DNA of 64,000 bases from positions 14,250,967-14,314,966 of the forward strand of contig NC_054748.1 in assembly GCF_018143015.1 (NCBI RefSeq), in the 5' to 3' direction. Positions 1 through 11,900 of this stretch are shown piece by piece (position 1 is the stretch's first letter; the number at the start of each line of letters is the position of its first letter). The position numbers and the translations under genes are program-made. The notes under the pieces were generated by a model. It ran no database searches and was not told the origin of the DNA. It saw only the letters and a program-made list of their open reading frames with translations. The stretch comes from Lytechinus variegatus (taxonomy: Eukaryota; Echinodermata; Echinoidea; Temnopleuroida; Toxopneustidae).

Positions 1-1146
1 GCCTTACAATGTAATTGATACCAATGTTAAGAGTGAAAGCACTTTTGTCAATAATTTTATAAAGACATAGGGAAACCAGAGGTTCAAAAGATATCAACAG
101 TGTGTATGGGTATTCAATAAAGGGGACATTTCTGAATATATTTTAATTTTCAAATATGCAATACCCCCAATACAATGAAATCATTTTAGAATACAATACT
201 TTATTTTAAGATAATTTTTTCTGAAAGTTGCTTCGAACATGCAACCAATTTAAAATAAAAAACAAAAACAAAATGGGGTTGTATGTGATAGGGCATACAT
301 TTGTTTACAAACATGTGGAGGTAAAAGTTTACCATTCAATGAAAATATTCAATTTTTCAATTGAATCATGTGATATTGATTATAAGAGAAAGTACTAGCC
401 CCAGATTTACATGGGATACTGTGTACTAAGCCATTACAAGAATTTTGCATAATTGATAGAAATACAGAATACCGTATAGGTGGCACAAATATTCGAGAAG
501 TCTTTATCTGGTGGTCACATGTGTCTATTGTAAACAAAAGCTTACAAGAAAGAGTTTTTGGTCTTCTACCCCCCCCCCCTGGTGATGGGGAGGTATGTCT
601 TGAAATATGACACCGAGAGAGCAAAGGCCCATTATCTTTATAAATATGTCTGATATAGTGATTAGATTTGATTTATGCTTATTTCAGATGTAAGTCATGG
701 CATGTCACAGAAAATTCCAGATTTCTTTGTAGAGAAGTTGTAATAAACATATTGCAGCTTTATTATTTTACCTTAAAAAAAGTTCAATACAAGTTGGTTA
801 ATTAATTTTAAGAACTTAATTTCTTTTCTATCTGATGTTTTATTGTCAAGGGATGTTATTTCTTAAAATAAACACCAAATAATGTACATGGTTTCTTTGT
901 CAAATATATGACTTATTTATGCATTTTAATTTTCTATGCATGTTCACATAGTCAAATGTTGCCCCTCCCGTCTACATTTGGAAGGTAGTAATACACTAAT
1001 TTAGCTAAAATTATTTGGGAAATATCTTGACACAATTAGATTTTTTTTCAAAGGCAGTTTAACTATACTTATTACACCTGTATCATTTTATGTCACAATG
1101 GTTATGATTTTTTGCATGGTAATTTACAATGTAAACTATATTTTAG
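1..1146. other. AT-rich intergenic DNA, no gene seen
   Basis: No reading frame with recognisable protein character, no RNA gene and no clear repeat boundary is visible. A short poly-C run lies near 571-580. The following LINE fragment begins abruptly at about 1147, so its 5' truncation point marks the right edge. Confidence 0.5.
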
Positions 1147-2125
1147 GCCTCAGGTATATCGGCTTTGTTATTTGTTTTGGTTGTTGAAGTAATGGCGTCA
1201 CAGATCAGGTCAAACAAGAAAATCAGCGGTATTAAGATTCCATTCCACAAAGAACCATTTTCAAAAGAATTAAAGATCTCACAGTTAGCAGACGACACCG
1301 CTCTTTTTGTTAATTCCGTCCAGGCAGGAAATGTTGCAATTCAAGAGGTTATTAAGTTCGGGGAATATTCTGGCTTAAAACTTAATTTAGATAAAACCAA
1401 AGTTATGCCACTTAATATAAATTACAATGAAACAAATGGTATATGCAACTTGGAATGGTCTGATGAACCAATTAAATATCTTGGTGTTGTATTATGCAAG
1501 AACACAAATGACTTCAATGTTCTTAATTGGTCTGTAAAGATAGATAAAATTAAACGTATTATAAATCTTTGGAAGATGAGAAATCTGACATACTATGTGA
1601 GAATAGTTATTATAAAAATGTTACTTGTATCACAGTTAATATACTTAAGCACATGCTATATCATGCCCAAAAATTATATCAAAGAACTTAATAAAATAAT
1701 TCATTCATTTTTATGGAATTCTAAAAGAGAAAAAGTGTAAAGAGCTTACATTATTAATTCACCCCAATATGGTGGTTTGGGTATGATTGAAAATCACTCA
1801 CACTTTCTTGGTTACCAAAAATTGTAAGAGGTGATGAACCACCATGGATATATATTTGTGAGTTTTGGTTACATAAATTAGGCGGGATACCTTTATCCAT
1901 TCAATGTAACTGTTCTCCTATAGACATGATCAAATTATGCAAAAAATATTCATTACCTACATTTTATACAGACTTACTTCATGGGCTGAACTTCACTATC
2001 TTAATACATTCGAAGTAACTCAATTTGAAAATGAAATCATATGGAATAATTCAAATATAAAACAGGAAAACAAGTTACTGTATTTCAGAAAATGGTACGA
2101 TAAGGGTATAGTTAACTCTTTAAGC
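1147..2125 (+). pseudogene. Tx1/L1-like LINE reverse transcriptase fragment
   Basis: This is a 5'-truncated piece of a non-LTR retrotransposon ORF2. Translation from about 1150 opens with SGISALLFVLVVEVMA, the motif normally following the GxPQG block, then the catalytic motif as QLADDTALFV, then the LNLDKTKVM thumb entry and a long connection region (KYLGVVL, YYVRIVIIKMLLVSQLIY, IIHSFLWNSKREK). The last two are typical of the L1/Tx1 group. After about 1740 the frame is disturbed, but LINE-like sequence (YGGLGMIENHSH, then FRKWYDKGIVNSL) continues to about 2125. The endonuclease, the early RT blocks and the C-terminal zinc motif are absent. Other fragments probably of the same family lie at 12093-12710 (plus) and 38311-38980 (minus). 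It is a dead copy; the exact clade is inferred from motif style only. Confidence 0.85.
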
Positions 2126-2664
2126 GCCATTGGCAGCTATTTGTGACCATAGGCCATTCGTGCCGGTGGCAGCTATTTGTGCCCAAGTAACTTTTTTTTG
2201 TTTAACCAATTTTACAGCCAGAAAATCAACACCATATTCTGTGTTTTTTATGTTGTTATACTGGCAAGGAATTCACAATTCATTTTATCATATAAAAAAT
2301 AGTGGCTTACATAGACATTTTTTGAGTAAAATTGTATTTTTGCATCATTATTTTGAAGAGTTGATTTTGGATATTGCCGCGATCTGAATCAAGATTTCCC
2401 CTATAGAAACGTGTGATATAACGGTTGTGTGTAGCAATACACGTACTTCTATGGGCAGAGCAAAGGCGAGTGTGCGAAGGCATTCAGCTCGGAATTGACC
2501 AATGACAGAGCGGTACGATGTTCCTCACCAGCACTACTCGCCCATTCGCTATTGTTACATGAATATTCATGAGCTATCGATCGGGTCTTTTGCAGGCCGG
2601 TATGGTAGTATTCTTGTGATGAGGCTTTTTTGTGCCTGCAAATGTGCACGGTTTGGGGGAGATG

Positions 2665-2697
<33 letters not shown>

Positions 2698-3690
2698 TTT
2701 ATACTTTGTTTTTTGCATTCTCACAAAATTGTTCGTAGTGGTTTTCTTTTTGAAACCCAGATACCCCCCGCCAAATGAGTTTTTGATATCCTTTCTTCAA
2801 ATTGTATTTGCTCACTCATGCGTGAATGAAAAATAATGTAAGTAATGTCAGATGAAAGAGAAGATTCTAAGCTTTAAATTGGTAGGTCATTTGTCTATTT
2901 TATTTATGATTAAGTAATGATAAATGATCGCTAAATCTCGGTTTCGTTTATTTTGGGACGCACTGTAATTGACGATATCATTTTTCAAACATGTCAAACG
3001 TGTTGTATCATGACCATGATGTAAAACTGCTGTGCCTATCATGTTTTTTTTCCTTTTAAAAACATAATTCAAATAAATAAACAAATGAACACATCGCAAT
3101 GTAATAGTGAAACATCTTGACACACAAGTCCGAAAGTCTCGCTCTTTAAGGAAACTTTCCTGAATTAATTTCAGGTTAGCAAGGCCGGAACCTATGGAGC
3201 AGTTTAACCTTTGACCGTAACCTGCCGTTTATGTTTCGGTTAACGTTTGCATTTTCGTAAAACGAGAGAAACTCCGGCGGTGTTCAATGGGCCCCTTGTC
3301 GTTTTTAGATTCGATTTCGAAAAGAACCTGTGCCCGGCGGAAATTATTTTCCCACAGTTCCGGACCCAATATGACTATTCATGACTGTCTTCGACATATC
3401 AAGTCAATTCAAAATTTATTTCAATCAATCATAATAATAGAGGTATATACAAATTAGGTAAAAACTTGGGATTGGGAGCCCCTAGAAGTTTTCATTAAAA
3501 AAAAACTTATGGGCGGGGCACCACCATGGTACGATTAAATACAAATTAATATAATACATACATAAAGAATGAACAACAAATAACATAAGAGCACGCATGG
3601 GTGTGGACTTTTACATAATCATGATAATTGTGGTCGTTTACGGTGCAGACCATGAATGAATCAGCATCCTCAATTTGAAAGGTGCCGGGT
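2126..3690. other. Intergenic DNA with simple repeats
   Basis: No gene is supported. A short imperfect duplication around the words GGCAGCTATTTGTG lies at about 2131-2182. A T-run followed by a G-run occupies about 2667-2693. The rest is unannotated AT-rich DNA; a few open frames of 60-90 codons have no recognisable protein character. Confidence 0.5.
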
Positions 3691-3692
3691 AA

Positions 3693-4045
3693 AAATGGCA
3701 GAGGTAATAATGGCAAAGGTGAAAATGTCAGAGGTAAAAATGGCAAAGGTAAAAATGGCAGAGGTAAAAATGGCAGAGGTAATAATGGCAGAGGTAAAAA
3801 TGGCGGCAGAGGTAATAATGGCAAAGGTAAAAATGACAGAGGTAAAAATGGCAGAGGTAATAATGGCAGAGGTAAAAATGGCAGAGGTAATAATGGCAGT
3901 GGTAAAAATGACGGAGGTAATTAAAGATCATGACATGCAAGATCAGCAAGGAAAATATAAAGCCTTTCTATGGCAGAGGTAATAATGGCAGAGGTAAAAA
4001 TGGCAGAGGTAATAATGGCAGTGGTAAAAATGACGGAGGTAATTA
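3693..4045 (+). repeat. 15-bp minisatellite plus a larger local duplication
   Basis: About 16 tandem units with consensus GGTAAAAATGGCAGA run from about 3693 to 3919, with AAA/ATA and GGC/GTC/GAC variants and one unit lengthened by three bases. The block containing the last units and the words AATTAAAGATCA is then repeated about 100 bp later (to about 4045), so a second-order duplication followed the tandem growth. Because the unit is a multiple of three, several frames stay open and would encode pentapeptide repeats (VKMAE or GRGKN type). This is a by-product of the repeat, not evidence for a gene. Confidence 0.9.
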
Positions 4046-4465
4046 AAGATCAGCACGGAAAATATATAGCCTTTCTATTAATATCAGTCATAATTATTGA
4101 CCTTGAATGGACAAAATGAGTATTATGAACTGATGAGATATTATTTGGATTTCTTTCATCATTTTAGGTCTATACTTTTTCGTTGATATGATTAAACTCA
4201 AACATTTTCATGCCAACATGATTTCAATTAGTAAGTGGTGAAAGGATTTATCTTGCCCAGTTTATATGGTAGAACAACACTTCATCACATACATACCAAA
4301 TGAATTATAATGTAAACACCAATGTGCGCCACCATAATAGACTAAAATAGATGATGTCGGGACTTCTTTGAACATATGCATATAAATGGATTGACTGTTT
4401 AGTAGATAAAAGTGTGTGAGAAGGAGAGGGTGAGGTTATGCGTGCGCGCGCGTACGTAGCGCGTG

Positions 4466-4528
4466 CGCATATACTGCAAGGTTAAATTGAGGGGTGCGCA
4501 GATACTGCAAGGTTAAATTGAGGGGTAA
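4466..4528 (+). repeat. Short tandem duplication, ~31-bp unit
   Basis: Two adjacent near-identical units carry ATACTGCAAGGTTAAATTGA, preceded by a CpG-rich alternating purine-pyrimidine stretch (about 4441-4465). No gene is seen from 4080 to 4900. Confidence 0.8.
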
Positions 4529-4634
4529 ACATTGTGCAGACAGGCTCCTTCCTCGAAACTGGGAGGTTCACAGCGATTTTAACAATCCATCTCAGCCCTA
4601 GTTCAGACAAAAGTTCATTCGAGAACCCTCGATT

Positions 4635-4662
4635 CTTCTCGACTAGTATTCTAGTCGAGAAG
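4635..4662. repeat. 12-bp inverted repeat with 4-bp loop
   Basis: Arms CTTCTCGACTAG and CTAGTCGAGAAG are perfect complements around TATT. The function is unknown. It lies about 240 bp upstream of the Penelope-like coding remnant and may be part of its truncated left end. Confidence 0.7.
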
Positions 4663-4901
4663 AGAGCCGACTGAGAAGTACGTCAACAGGAGAGCTTGAC
4701 TCGGTCCATATTAAAAATCATGTATAGCTTGGGGAACAATTACCTCAGCCCAAGTGGTTGGCCCTTTTGGGGTTCCAAGTCGTATTCCTACTAGCAATTC
4801 ATGTGCACAAGGTAAGACGCGTTTGCGAATATTGCCCAAATAGCCCGTAATCTGAAATCAGGTTTATTTTAGACCACTGTCTAGCTCTTTGTTAAAATTA
4901 A

Positions 4902-6476
4902 CCTGCCCGCTTCTATCTCCTCCCCAAGATCCACAAACCTGGCAACCCTGGTCGACCCATCCTCTCAGGAAATGGTTCCCCAACAGAGAACATCTCCCTT
5001 TTTGTTGATTATCACATTAAACCCCTTGTCTCACGTGCACCCTCTTACATCCACGACACTCCAGAATTTCTCAGGAAACTCAATGACATCAAGGACCAGA
5101 TACCCGAGACTGTGATCATCGTCACTTTAGACGTTTCTTCACTGTATACCAATATTCCCCACGATGAAGGTATCCAAGCATCATGTGAAGCCTTGACTGC
5201 CAGTGGCCATTCAAGTCCCCCCATATCCGATATCAAATCTCTGATGTCTCATGTACTCACAAAAAACAACTTCACTTTCATGGATCAGCACTACCTACAG
5301 ATATTCGGCACAGCAATGGGCACCCGGATGGCTCCTTCATTCGCCTGTCTCTTCATGACCAAGCTGGAACAGCAGATGTTAGATTCCGCCCCCTGTCGCC
5401 CATGGATTTGGTGGCGTTACATAGACGACATTTTCTTCATCTGGACCAGGGAGGAAGATAGCCTCCACACATTCATTGACCACATCAATTCCTTCCACAG
5501 GACCATCAAATTCACTTCTGATTTCTCCCAACAGGAAACCCACTTCCTTGATGTCACAGTCCAGAAAAAGCCTAACGGTATCACCACTACCCTGTACACT
5601 AAACCCACAGATACCCACCAGTACCTCCACTCACCCAGCTGCCACCCCCGTCACTGCAAAACTGGCATCGCTTACAGTCAAGCCCTCAGACTTCGCCGTA
5701 TTTGCTCCGAGGACCCTGATTTTTCCTTCCATACCAGGAATTTGCAGAAACATCTCTGTGCCAGGGGCCACGGGGCCAGGGCAGTCCAACTGGCAATCAA
5801 CAAAGTTCGTTCTCTCCCTAGATCTGAAGTTCTCAAACCTAAAAGTGACAAGAAGACCACCGACAGAATACCGCTTGTGACCACCTTCCATCCCAATCTA
5901 CCCCCTCTCCGCAATATCCTGTGTGATAACCACCACATTTTACACACTTCTGATCGTCTCCAACAGGCCTTTCCCGATACTCCCCTTCTAGCATACCGAC
6001 GCCCACCGAATCTCAGGGACCTCATTGTTCGTGCTGAATTGCCCTCCCTCACTAACCATTGTTCTCCCATACAGCATAGCACCTTCAAATGCACCAGCAA
6101 CCGAGGGCGACACTCTCACCAGCAACTCTACCAGCCTTTCTCACCGAACCAAGGGCAACATCACATGCACTACCACTAATGTTGTATATCTCATCACTTG
6201 CAGAGTTTGTAGGGTACAATACGTAGGGGAAACCAAGACCACACTCAAGAAACGATTCTACGGGCACAGATCAACCGTCAACACAGCAAAGCTGGACACT
6301 CCAGTTGGCCGCCATTTTAACCTTCCAACCACTCCATCACTGACATGATGCTACAGGGCATCGAATCTTTAGGTACCCGTCCTGACTCAGTACGCACTAG
6401 CAGAGAGAAGTTCTGGATGAGACGACTTCGCACCATCCAACCTCATGGCCTGAACATCCAAGAGGGGAACGACTGA
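4902..6476 (+). pseudogene. Penelope-like reverse transcriptase with C-terminal GIY-YIG endonuclease
   Basis: The product would be a target-primed reverse transcriptase with a nicking GIY-YIG domain. Coding similarity starts just after an in-frame stop at about 4899 with RFYLLPKIHKPG, GRPILSGNGSPTE and FVDYHIKPL, all PLE hallmarks. It continues with VTLDVSSLYTNIP (motif A), GTAMGTRMAPSFACLF (motif B), WWRYIDDIFFIW (motif C, YIDD) and ETHFLDVTV. The GIY-YIG part reads NVVYLITCRVCRVQYVGET, with KKRFYGHRS downstream and a C-terminal stretch ending NIQEGND before a TGA at 6474-6476. The RT and endonuclease parts lie in different frames (shift at about 6100-6150), and there is another shift near 6310-6340. 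The N-terminus is missing, so this copy is inactive. Confidence 0.88.
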
Positions 6477-7465
6477 TCAATCCTTCTCACCCACTTTCCA
6501 TCTGTACACACATTTTTCCCCCTCAGCTCTTTTAGATTAGTTACATCATAGTTTTTGCCTCTACTTTCCTCCCATATCTCATATAAGCTCAACTCCAATT
6601 TTTCCTCTCTTTTTCAGGTGACATAATAATTATATATATATATATTCTTTCCCTTCATCTCTTAGATTTACCACTAATTTATTTTGCTTATTTTCATGTT
6701 TACTATGTTTTTTTTCTTAATACACCCCCTTACTCATACAGCATCAGTTTCCTTATTTGCTTTTACCCTTTTAGGCTATTGCTTCCCTTCCATATAATAT
6801 ACAGGTTGTGTTTTTTTTTTTCTACTGTATAGTCTTCTGTTTTTTCCCCTCACACCCAGCGGATTACAATATCAGTTACACCATTTCCTTTTTGGATATG
6901 TTTATATAATTTCATACTTACAGATTTATTTTTACACTTTCTTCTCTTAGTTTGTTTATTGCTCTTACATACATACTCATGTCCTTTGCACATTATCAGT
7001 TGTTCTCCATTCTTTCCTTTTTCCCCCACTCTTATGCACCAGTTTACCAGTTTATTATGCCTTTCTTTGTTACCTGTTTGACCCACCTCTCACTAATTCT
7101 CTTGTTATTCATCTCTTCCTCACACCCTCTATCACTGTTTTGTTCCAGATCCTGTTTGATGTTGCCTGCCTCATACCTTAATCTCTCTAGGCTTGAGGTC
7201 TTTCTTTGGCCTTACTTACAGTACACTAACTTCCCTTTGTGTCTGCATACTCCTTTTCTTTCATCTCCTTCATTAACCTGATTGGTCATCTCTTCTCACT
7301 AATGCCCCTTTTGTCTCCCTGTTTTCAGTGTTGCTGTTGAATGTCTGGTCTATATTATGGTTGTTCCACTTTATATGTTTATCATTTTGCCTCCGAAGAA
7401 GATTCTGCTAGGATCGAAAGCTCAGGCCCCTTTTGACTCTCTAAAATTATAGAGAGTCAAAAAAA
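4902..7465 (+). mobile_element. Penelope-like element (PLE), 5'-truncated
   Basis: The region holds an RT plus GIY-YIG coding remnant (4902-6476), followed by a long T- and C-rich 3' region with no further coding. It appears to close near a perfect 13-bp hairpin (7431-7443 with 7450-7462). Just before the hairpin lies the word GAAGAAGATTCTGCTAGGAT followed by CGAAAGC, resembling conserved terminal sequence of many PLEs, where hammerhead ribozyme relics have been described. Left and right boundaries are approximate and no target duplication was found. Confidence 0.75.
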
Positions 7466-8317
7466 TCAAAATCATGTTTATATTATAGGCCTATATTTGT
7501 CATGTTCAGTATTTTGTATCCTTATGCTTTCATAATGAATAAAAATACTGCAGTTATCATTCCCAGACAATTATGAACTATGTGGATGTCAAAATAAATG
7601 TGTACTGTAAGGGATTTGTGCTCCAATTGGCTGTCCATGGTTAAACCACAGCTTTAAACCAGGGTTTAATTTAAACCGGAGTTCAGAGTACAGGCCATTT
7701 ACACGTAAATCTAACTTCGACTGACGCAAACTCTTCAACTACTATCTAAATGCATTTGAACCCAATTTTTTTCAATGTCATTTTTAAACGAATTTCCTAA
7801 CTATGCATCTCGTCAACTGATAAACAAAGAAGAGTTTAAATATTATTCTAATCGGAGATTGAAATGTTCATAGATAGGCCTACTGAATATCAGATTTGAT
7901 CAGGATAGCATTGCATAGGTTCAGGCAAAAGTGAATAAATTTATGCAAATTTGACCAGAATTCAGTTCATTTATTTAAATCACCCCCTTCTTTTTTTCAC
8001 GATCTATTCCCTCGTCTTCGTTTATATTCGCACCATTGCTCACTGTCCGTTCGTCTTATTGGGTTGTATCAACCCTTCGCTCGCCTTCGGCTGCAATTTA
8101 CTCAAAGAGGTGAACCGAAAAATCGATATTCTTCGCATGCCATATTTATTCTTTGCTTACCGTTTGTTGATAAAATTTGACAATAGTGATTGATCGCATG
8201 ATTTGGCAGAAATTTTTATTTTAATTCGTCGATTTCACGTGCATTTCGTGCATTTTTTCCCATTCGTCACCCTTCGTCAGCGTACATTCGTTGAGGTGTG
8301 AGTGGGCTTTTAAGCCT
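7466..8317. other. Intergenic DNA, no gene seen
   Basis: AT-rich sequence with a cluster of nested TTTAAACC-type inverted words at about 7641-7680. No coding or RNA evidence. Confidence 0.45.
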
Positions 8318-9090
8318 ACAAGTGGAATGCCTCTGGCGGTCTCACCTGTATCACGCGATTTAATATAGCAGCAGCACTGACTTTGAAAACTACTATAACT
8401 CGCACAAGATGTTCAGTGATACTTGGTTGCTCTTATTTCCACTTTTTATGTACTAGACCAATACACTTACAGAGATGTGATGGTAATTCAACAAATTCCC
8501 CCACTATGGCCAAAGTTCATTGACCTTTGAACTTGGTCATGTGACCTAAAATGTGCACAGGATGTTCAGTGATACTTGATTGCACTTATGTCCAAGTTTT
8601 ATGAACTAGACCAACATACTTTTAAAGTTATGATGGTAATTCAACAGATACCCCCATTTCGTCCAAAGTTCATTGACCCTATTGACCTTTGACCTTGGTC
8701 AAGTGACGTGAAACTCATGCAGGATGTTCAGTGATACCTGATTAACCTTATGTCCAAGTTTCAGGAAATAGGTCCATATACTATGTTATGATGACATTTC
8801 AAAAACTTAACCTTAGGTTAAGATTTTGATGTTGATTGCCCCAACATGGTCTAAGTTCATTGACCCCAAATGACCTTTGACCTTGATCATGTGACATGAA
8901 ACTCAGGCAGGATGTTCAGTAATTCTTGATTAACCTTATGGCCAAGTTTCATGAACTAGGTCTATAAACTTTCTAAGTTATGCTGTCATTTCAAAAACTG
9001 AACCATAGGTTAAGATCTGGTGTTGACGCCGCCGCCGTCGCCGTCGGAAAAGCGGCGCCCATAGTCTCACTCTGCTAAGCAGGTGAGACA
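8318..9090 (+). mobile_element. Non-autonomous repeat element with short TIRs and DR1-like motifs
   Basis: It starts with ACAAGTGGAATGCCTCTGGC, shared with the element at 39795, and carries the terminal inverted repeat GTCTCACCTG (8339-8348) against CAGGTGAGAC (9080-9089). The interior is a tandem series of diverged ~170-bp units (GATGTTCAGTGATACTTGAT, then TATGTCCAAGTTT, then AAAGTTCATTGACC, then TGACCTTTGACCTTGGTCA). The right end is CpG-rich (GCCGCCGCCGTCGCCGTC). No open frame is present. Three units carry the TGACCTTTGACCT word or a one-base variant. The transposon class is uncertain because no target duplication was identified. Confidence 0.7.
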
Positions 9091-9569
9091 AAAACCGCGT
9101 AGAGGAAATTGTACACGTATGAGTGCAGGGCAAGTGAGAACAGGACGTGGTGTACTGGGAAGTGTAGAAAGTGATCAGTATCTTTTTTTTAAATTTATGT
9201 ATTTAGATCTCGTGGGATGGAACGCCTTATCAGGAAATGCTGTTTTTCGTAGGAGTCCATAGAATGAAAAGCTGCTCGCACGCAAAAATTATATTACATG
9301 TACGGCATTTCATTACTCTATATTTCAAAAAATCCATACAATATAGAAATCGAAGACAATTATTATAGGTTTTTACCTGAAAATGGTAGTATTATTATGT
9401 CGACGGTTATATACCTCGTATACCTAGCCTTTGGTGTGGAGATGTCCCCGCATCAGGTCAATATATTGCTATCACCCCCCTACTCGGAACGGATTTACGC
9501 CGGTCACGCGGTCGACGCCGATATCATAGTAGGGGGGGGGGGGGTGGGCGGGCGAAATTAGCCCCCATT
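9091..9569. other. Intergenic DNA, no gene seen
   Basis: Unassigned sequence ending in a poly-G tract at about 9531-9541. An 87-codon frame at 9298-9561 has no recognisable features. Confidence 0.4.
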
Positions 9570-10000
9570 TTTAATGCCTTAAAATTGCGCAGTCTTCCTA
9601 CCAGCCTTAACCCTTGTTTGAACTAAATCTACTATATATATATATATATAAGGCACAATTGTCTTTAAAATTGAAAATTCGAACAAGTGTATAAGTAGTT
9701 ACATGTATTTCAATTCCACCTGAAAAGATATTAGTTTCCAAATCCTAAATTCCCTCATTAAGGGCCCTTCTTGAAAATAGTAGTATTCATTAAGCGAGCG
9801 AAGATTATGGTTGGCCATTGAAAATCTTCCTAGCATCACCAGGGCACTGATATTAATCCAGTGCTTGAGTTTTGACAGATCACTTATCATTAGCAGGGGC
9901 GAATCTACCCTTCGCCAAGGAGGGGGGGGGGGGGGTGGGCCGGATTTGCAGCGACATCTGTGAACAATTTTTTTTACAAAGTATTATTACCTCCTATTAT
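9570..10000 (+). repeat. Segmental duplication block X (direct copy at 57600-58010)
   Basis: The block running from AAAATTGCGCAGTCTT to ATTATTACCTCCTATTA recurs in the same orientation at 57600-58010, including the poly-G tract after CGAATCTACCCTTCGCC. The copies are close in sequence. It abuts inverted arm A, whereas its partner abuts the 4-kb palindrome, so the junctions mark rearrangement points. Confidence 0.88.
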
Positions 10001-10039
10001 ATGGGCGGCCAAAAGTGCCAAAATTAACAATTTGAGAAA

Positions 10040-10600
10040 TATATATATACTGTTAAAAATAAACTAAAATGCAGAAATATATATAAAAAAATAAAGAAAT
10101 TTTAGAAATAAAGATAACAAAAATATAGAAATTCACAGATTCAAACATGGGTGCAGAAATAAGGATAAACACAAAAACAAGACAATCGCAAAAAATAATA
10201 AATGATAAAAAATACGTAGATAACCATGTAATTGAACACAATCACAGAAATAAAGGCTCATATATATAAATAGAGAAAGTTTGAGAAATGTAAAGACATC
10301 CACAGAACTAAATACAACTTCAGAAATATAGACAACCGCAGAAATAAAGACAGCTTGAGGAAGAAAGACACACAGAAATAAAGACATTTTCAGAAATATA
10401 GACAGCCAGAGAATTGTAGACAACCTCATAAATATAGACAACCTCAGAACTAAAGAAAACTTCAGAAACATAAATAACAACAGAAATAAAGGCAACCTCA
10501 GAAATAAAGACAACCGCAAAATTAAACTAAACAACTGAATTATAGTCCATCGCAAATAGCGCTAGCTCGTCGAAAATAAGAGAACGCAGAAATAAAGTAG
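10040..10600 (+). repeat. Degenerate minisatellite (AGAAATAAAGACA type)
   Basis: Loosely periodic words such as CAGAAATAAAGACAACC recur with roughly 18-30-bp spacing. Its inverted counterpart is 55620-56250. The long minus-strand open frame here, rich in Phe, Leu and Ser, is low-complexity translation of the repeat and is not taken as a gene. Confidence 0.75.
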
Positions 10601-10859
10601 AGCTCAGAATTAAAGTGTAGCTCGTCAACAAACTGGCAATGAGAGAGCGAGAGAGGGCGCAATTTCCTACGATAGCTGTGCTCTACGAAATTCAACTTTC
10701 TGAAATATATACATGATATAGCAAAACTAATTATCTGTTTATAGAATTAGTGTTCGGAATCCTGATTTCTGAGTGAACTTCAGTTGAACAGAAAATCTTT
10801 GAGGGACCATCGACATCAAATTATTGGCATTCCATACCAAAAAAAGTAAGTTCAGTTTA

Positions 10860-11045
10860 ATTTCGTGCTTTGATCTCAGTTGTAATTGTAACGTTAGTGT
10901 GTTTGCTGCTCGGGGTTCGGCGTCGCAGTCAGGCCAGGGCCTTACTGCGGCAGCCCGAACACGTGCACGTCGGGGTCCCCGGGGCAAGCCAGGGCCATGC
11001 CACTCACTTATGCAGGGCCTTGTTCGTAAACAACAATAAAAGTCA
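10860..11045. other. GC-rich block of unknown nature
   Basis: This short GC- and CpG-rich block stands out from AT-rich surroundings and is preserved in arm B at about 55250-55400. Frames are open on both strands in arm A, but no family is recognised and the frames are not conserved cleanly in the other arm. It may be an old exon, a promoter-like island or repeat DNA. Confidence 0.35.
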
Positions 11046-11369
11046 ATATCCATCATGCCCATATTTCCATTTCTGACTCTGAGATCTGATCATCTAACTG
11101 ACATGATTTCTCAGAAAACAATACAGTTTTTTTTAGAACTACATGTATTTTGGTTAATTGGAATGGTTCATGTCCGTCCCTATTTCACTTTTCACTCAGT
11201 TCTAAAACTTCTAATATCAGGGATACTTGTTCAGTAATGGCAAAATTGTATCAAATCTAAGCCTAATAGGCAGAGCGGCATATGGCTGTTGATGCCGCCG
11301 GTGCCAGCCGGCTGCGAAATTACCGATATACATGTACATGTAGGCCAACTAGGTCAAAGACATTAGTAA

Positions 11370-11425
11370 CCCAGGGAGCGAGCTCGGAGCTACTCCGGCC
11401 CGTGAAAGCCGGAGCTCCCTGGGTA
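11370..11425. repeat. Hairpin of the AACCCAGGGAGC type
   Basis: Arms CCCAGGGAGC and GCTCCCTGGG flank a CGG-rich loop. A matching hairpin lies in arm B at about 52736-52786. Confidence 0.6.
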
Positions 11426-11559
11426 AGGTCATAACTAGGTTCCGGCGTTTGGAATTAGTGCCAAACAAGCTTGAGTTGAAGTTTAAAATTAAAGTTGTGC
11501 CTAAGACTACTGATTTTGGGACACCGCTATTTCATCTTAATATGAATCAATATAATTCT

Positions 11560-11900
11560 CTGCCTTTAAAAAGAAATTAAATTAAATTTGAATAGACTAA
11601 ATCTATTCGGTATAATATTGATAGATTTTGACATGCCCATGGTCGTGGAATGATTTGTTATACCGATGTTTTTCACCTGACTGCTAAGAAAGCACAAATG
11701 CCTGTGAGAAAACAACCAGGGGACCAACGGCTTAAGGTCCTTTCCGAGGGACCTGGTAATGAGGATAAATGCCTTATCCGAGGGACCTGGTAATGAGGAT
11801 AAATGCCTTACCATAGGCACTAGCACACCACTTGGGAATCGAACCCGGGTCTCCAGAATCCGAAACCCCCGCTCTACCGAGTGAGCTTCTGACACATTTT
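11560..11900 (-). mobile_element. tRNA-derived SINE (arm A copy)
   Basis: Read on the minus strand, the head carries a polymerase III A box (GCTCACTCGGTAGAGC, about 11871-11886) and a B box (GGGTTCGATTCCC, about 11835-11848). These are followed by a SINE body (AAGGCATTTATCCTCATTAC, ACCTTAAGCCGTTGGTCCCC) and an AT-rich tail. The word GAGGATAAATGCCTTA occurs twice, a short internal duplication in this copy. The arm B copy at 52290-52640 preserves the order, so the SINE predates the inverted duplication. Confidence 0.82.

Noticed and set aside
3546-3982. Overlapping frames over the minisatellite
   Set aside because: They exist on both strands because the 15-bp unit lacks stops; no support beyond repeat translation.
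5379-6100. Overlapping minus-strand frames of 83-140 codons
   Set aside because: Shadows of the Penelope-like RT on the plus strand, which carries the conserved motifs.
10133-10555. 140-codon minus-strand frame rich in Phe and Leu
   Set aside because: Translation of a degenerate minisatellite; the arm B counterpart shows the same repeat without a consistent frame.
10739-11062. 107-codon minus-strand frame across the GC-rich block
   Set aside because: Frame not preserved in arm B, no domain recognised; kept only as an unexplained GC-rich block.
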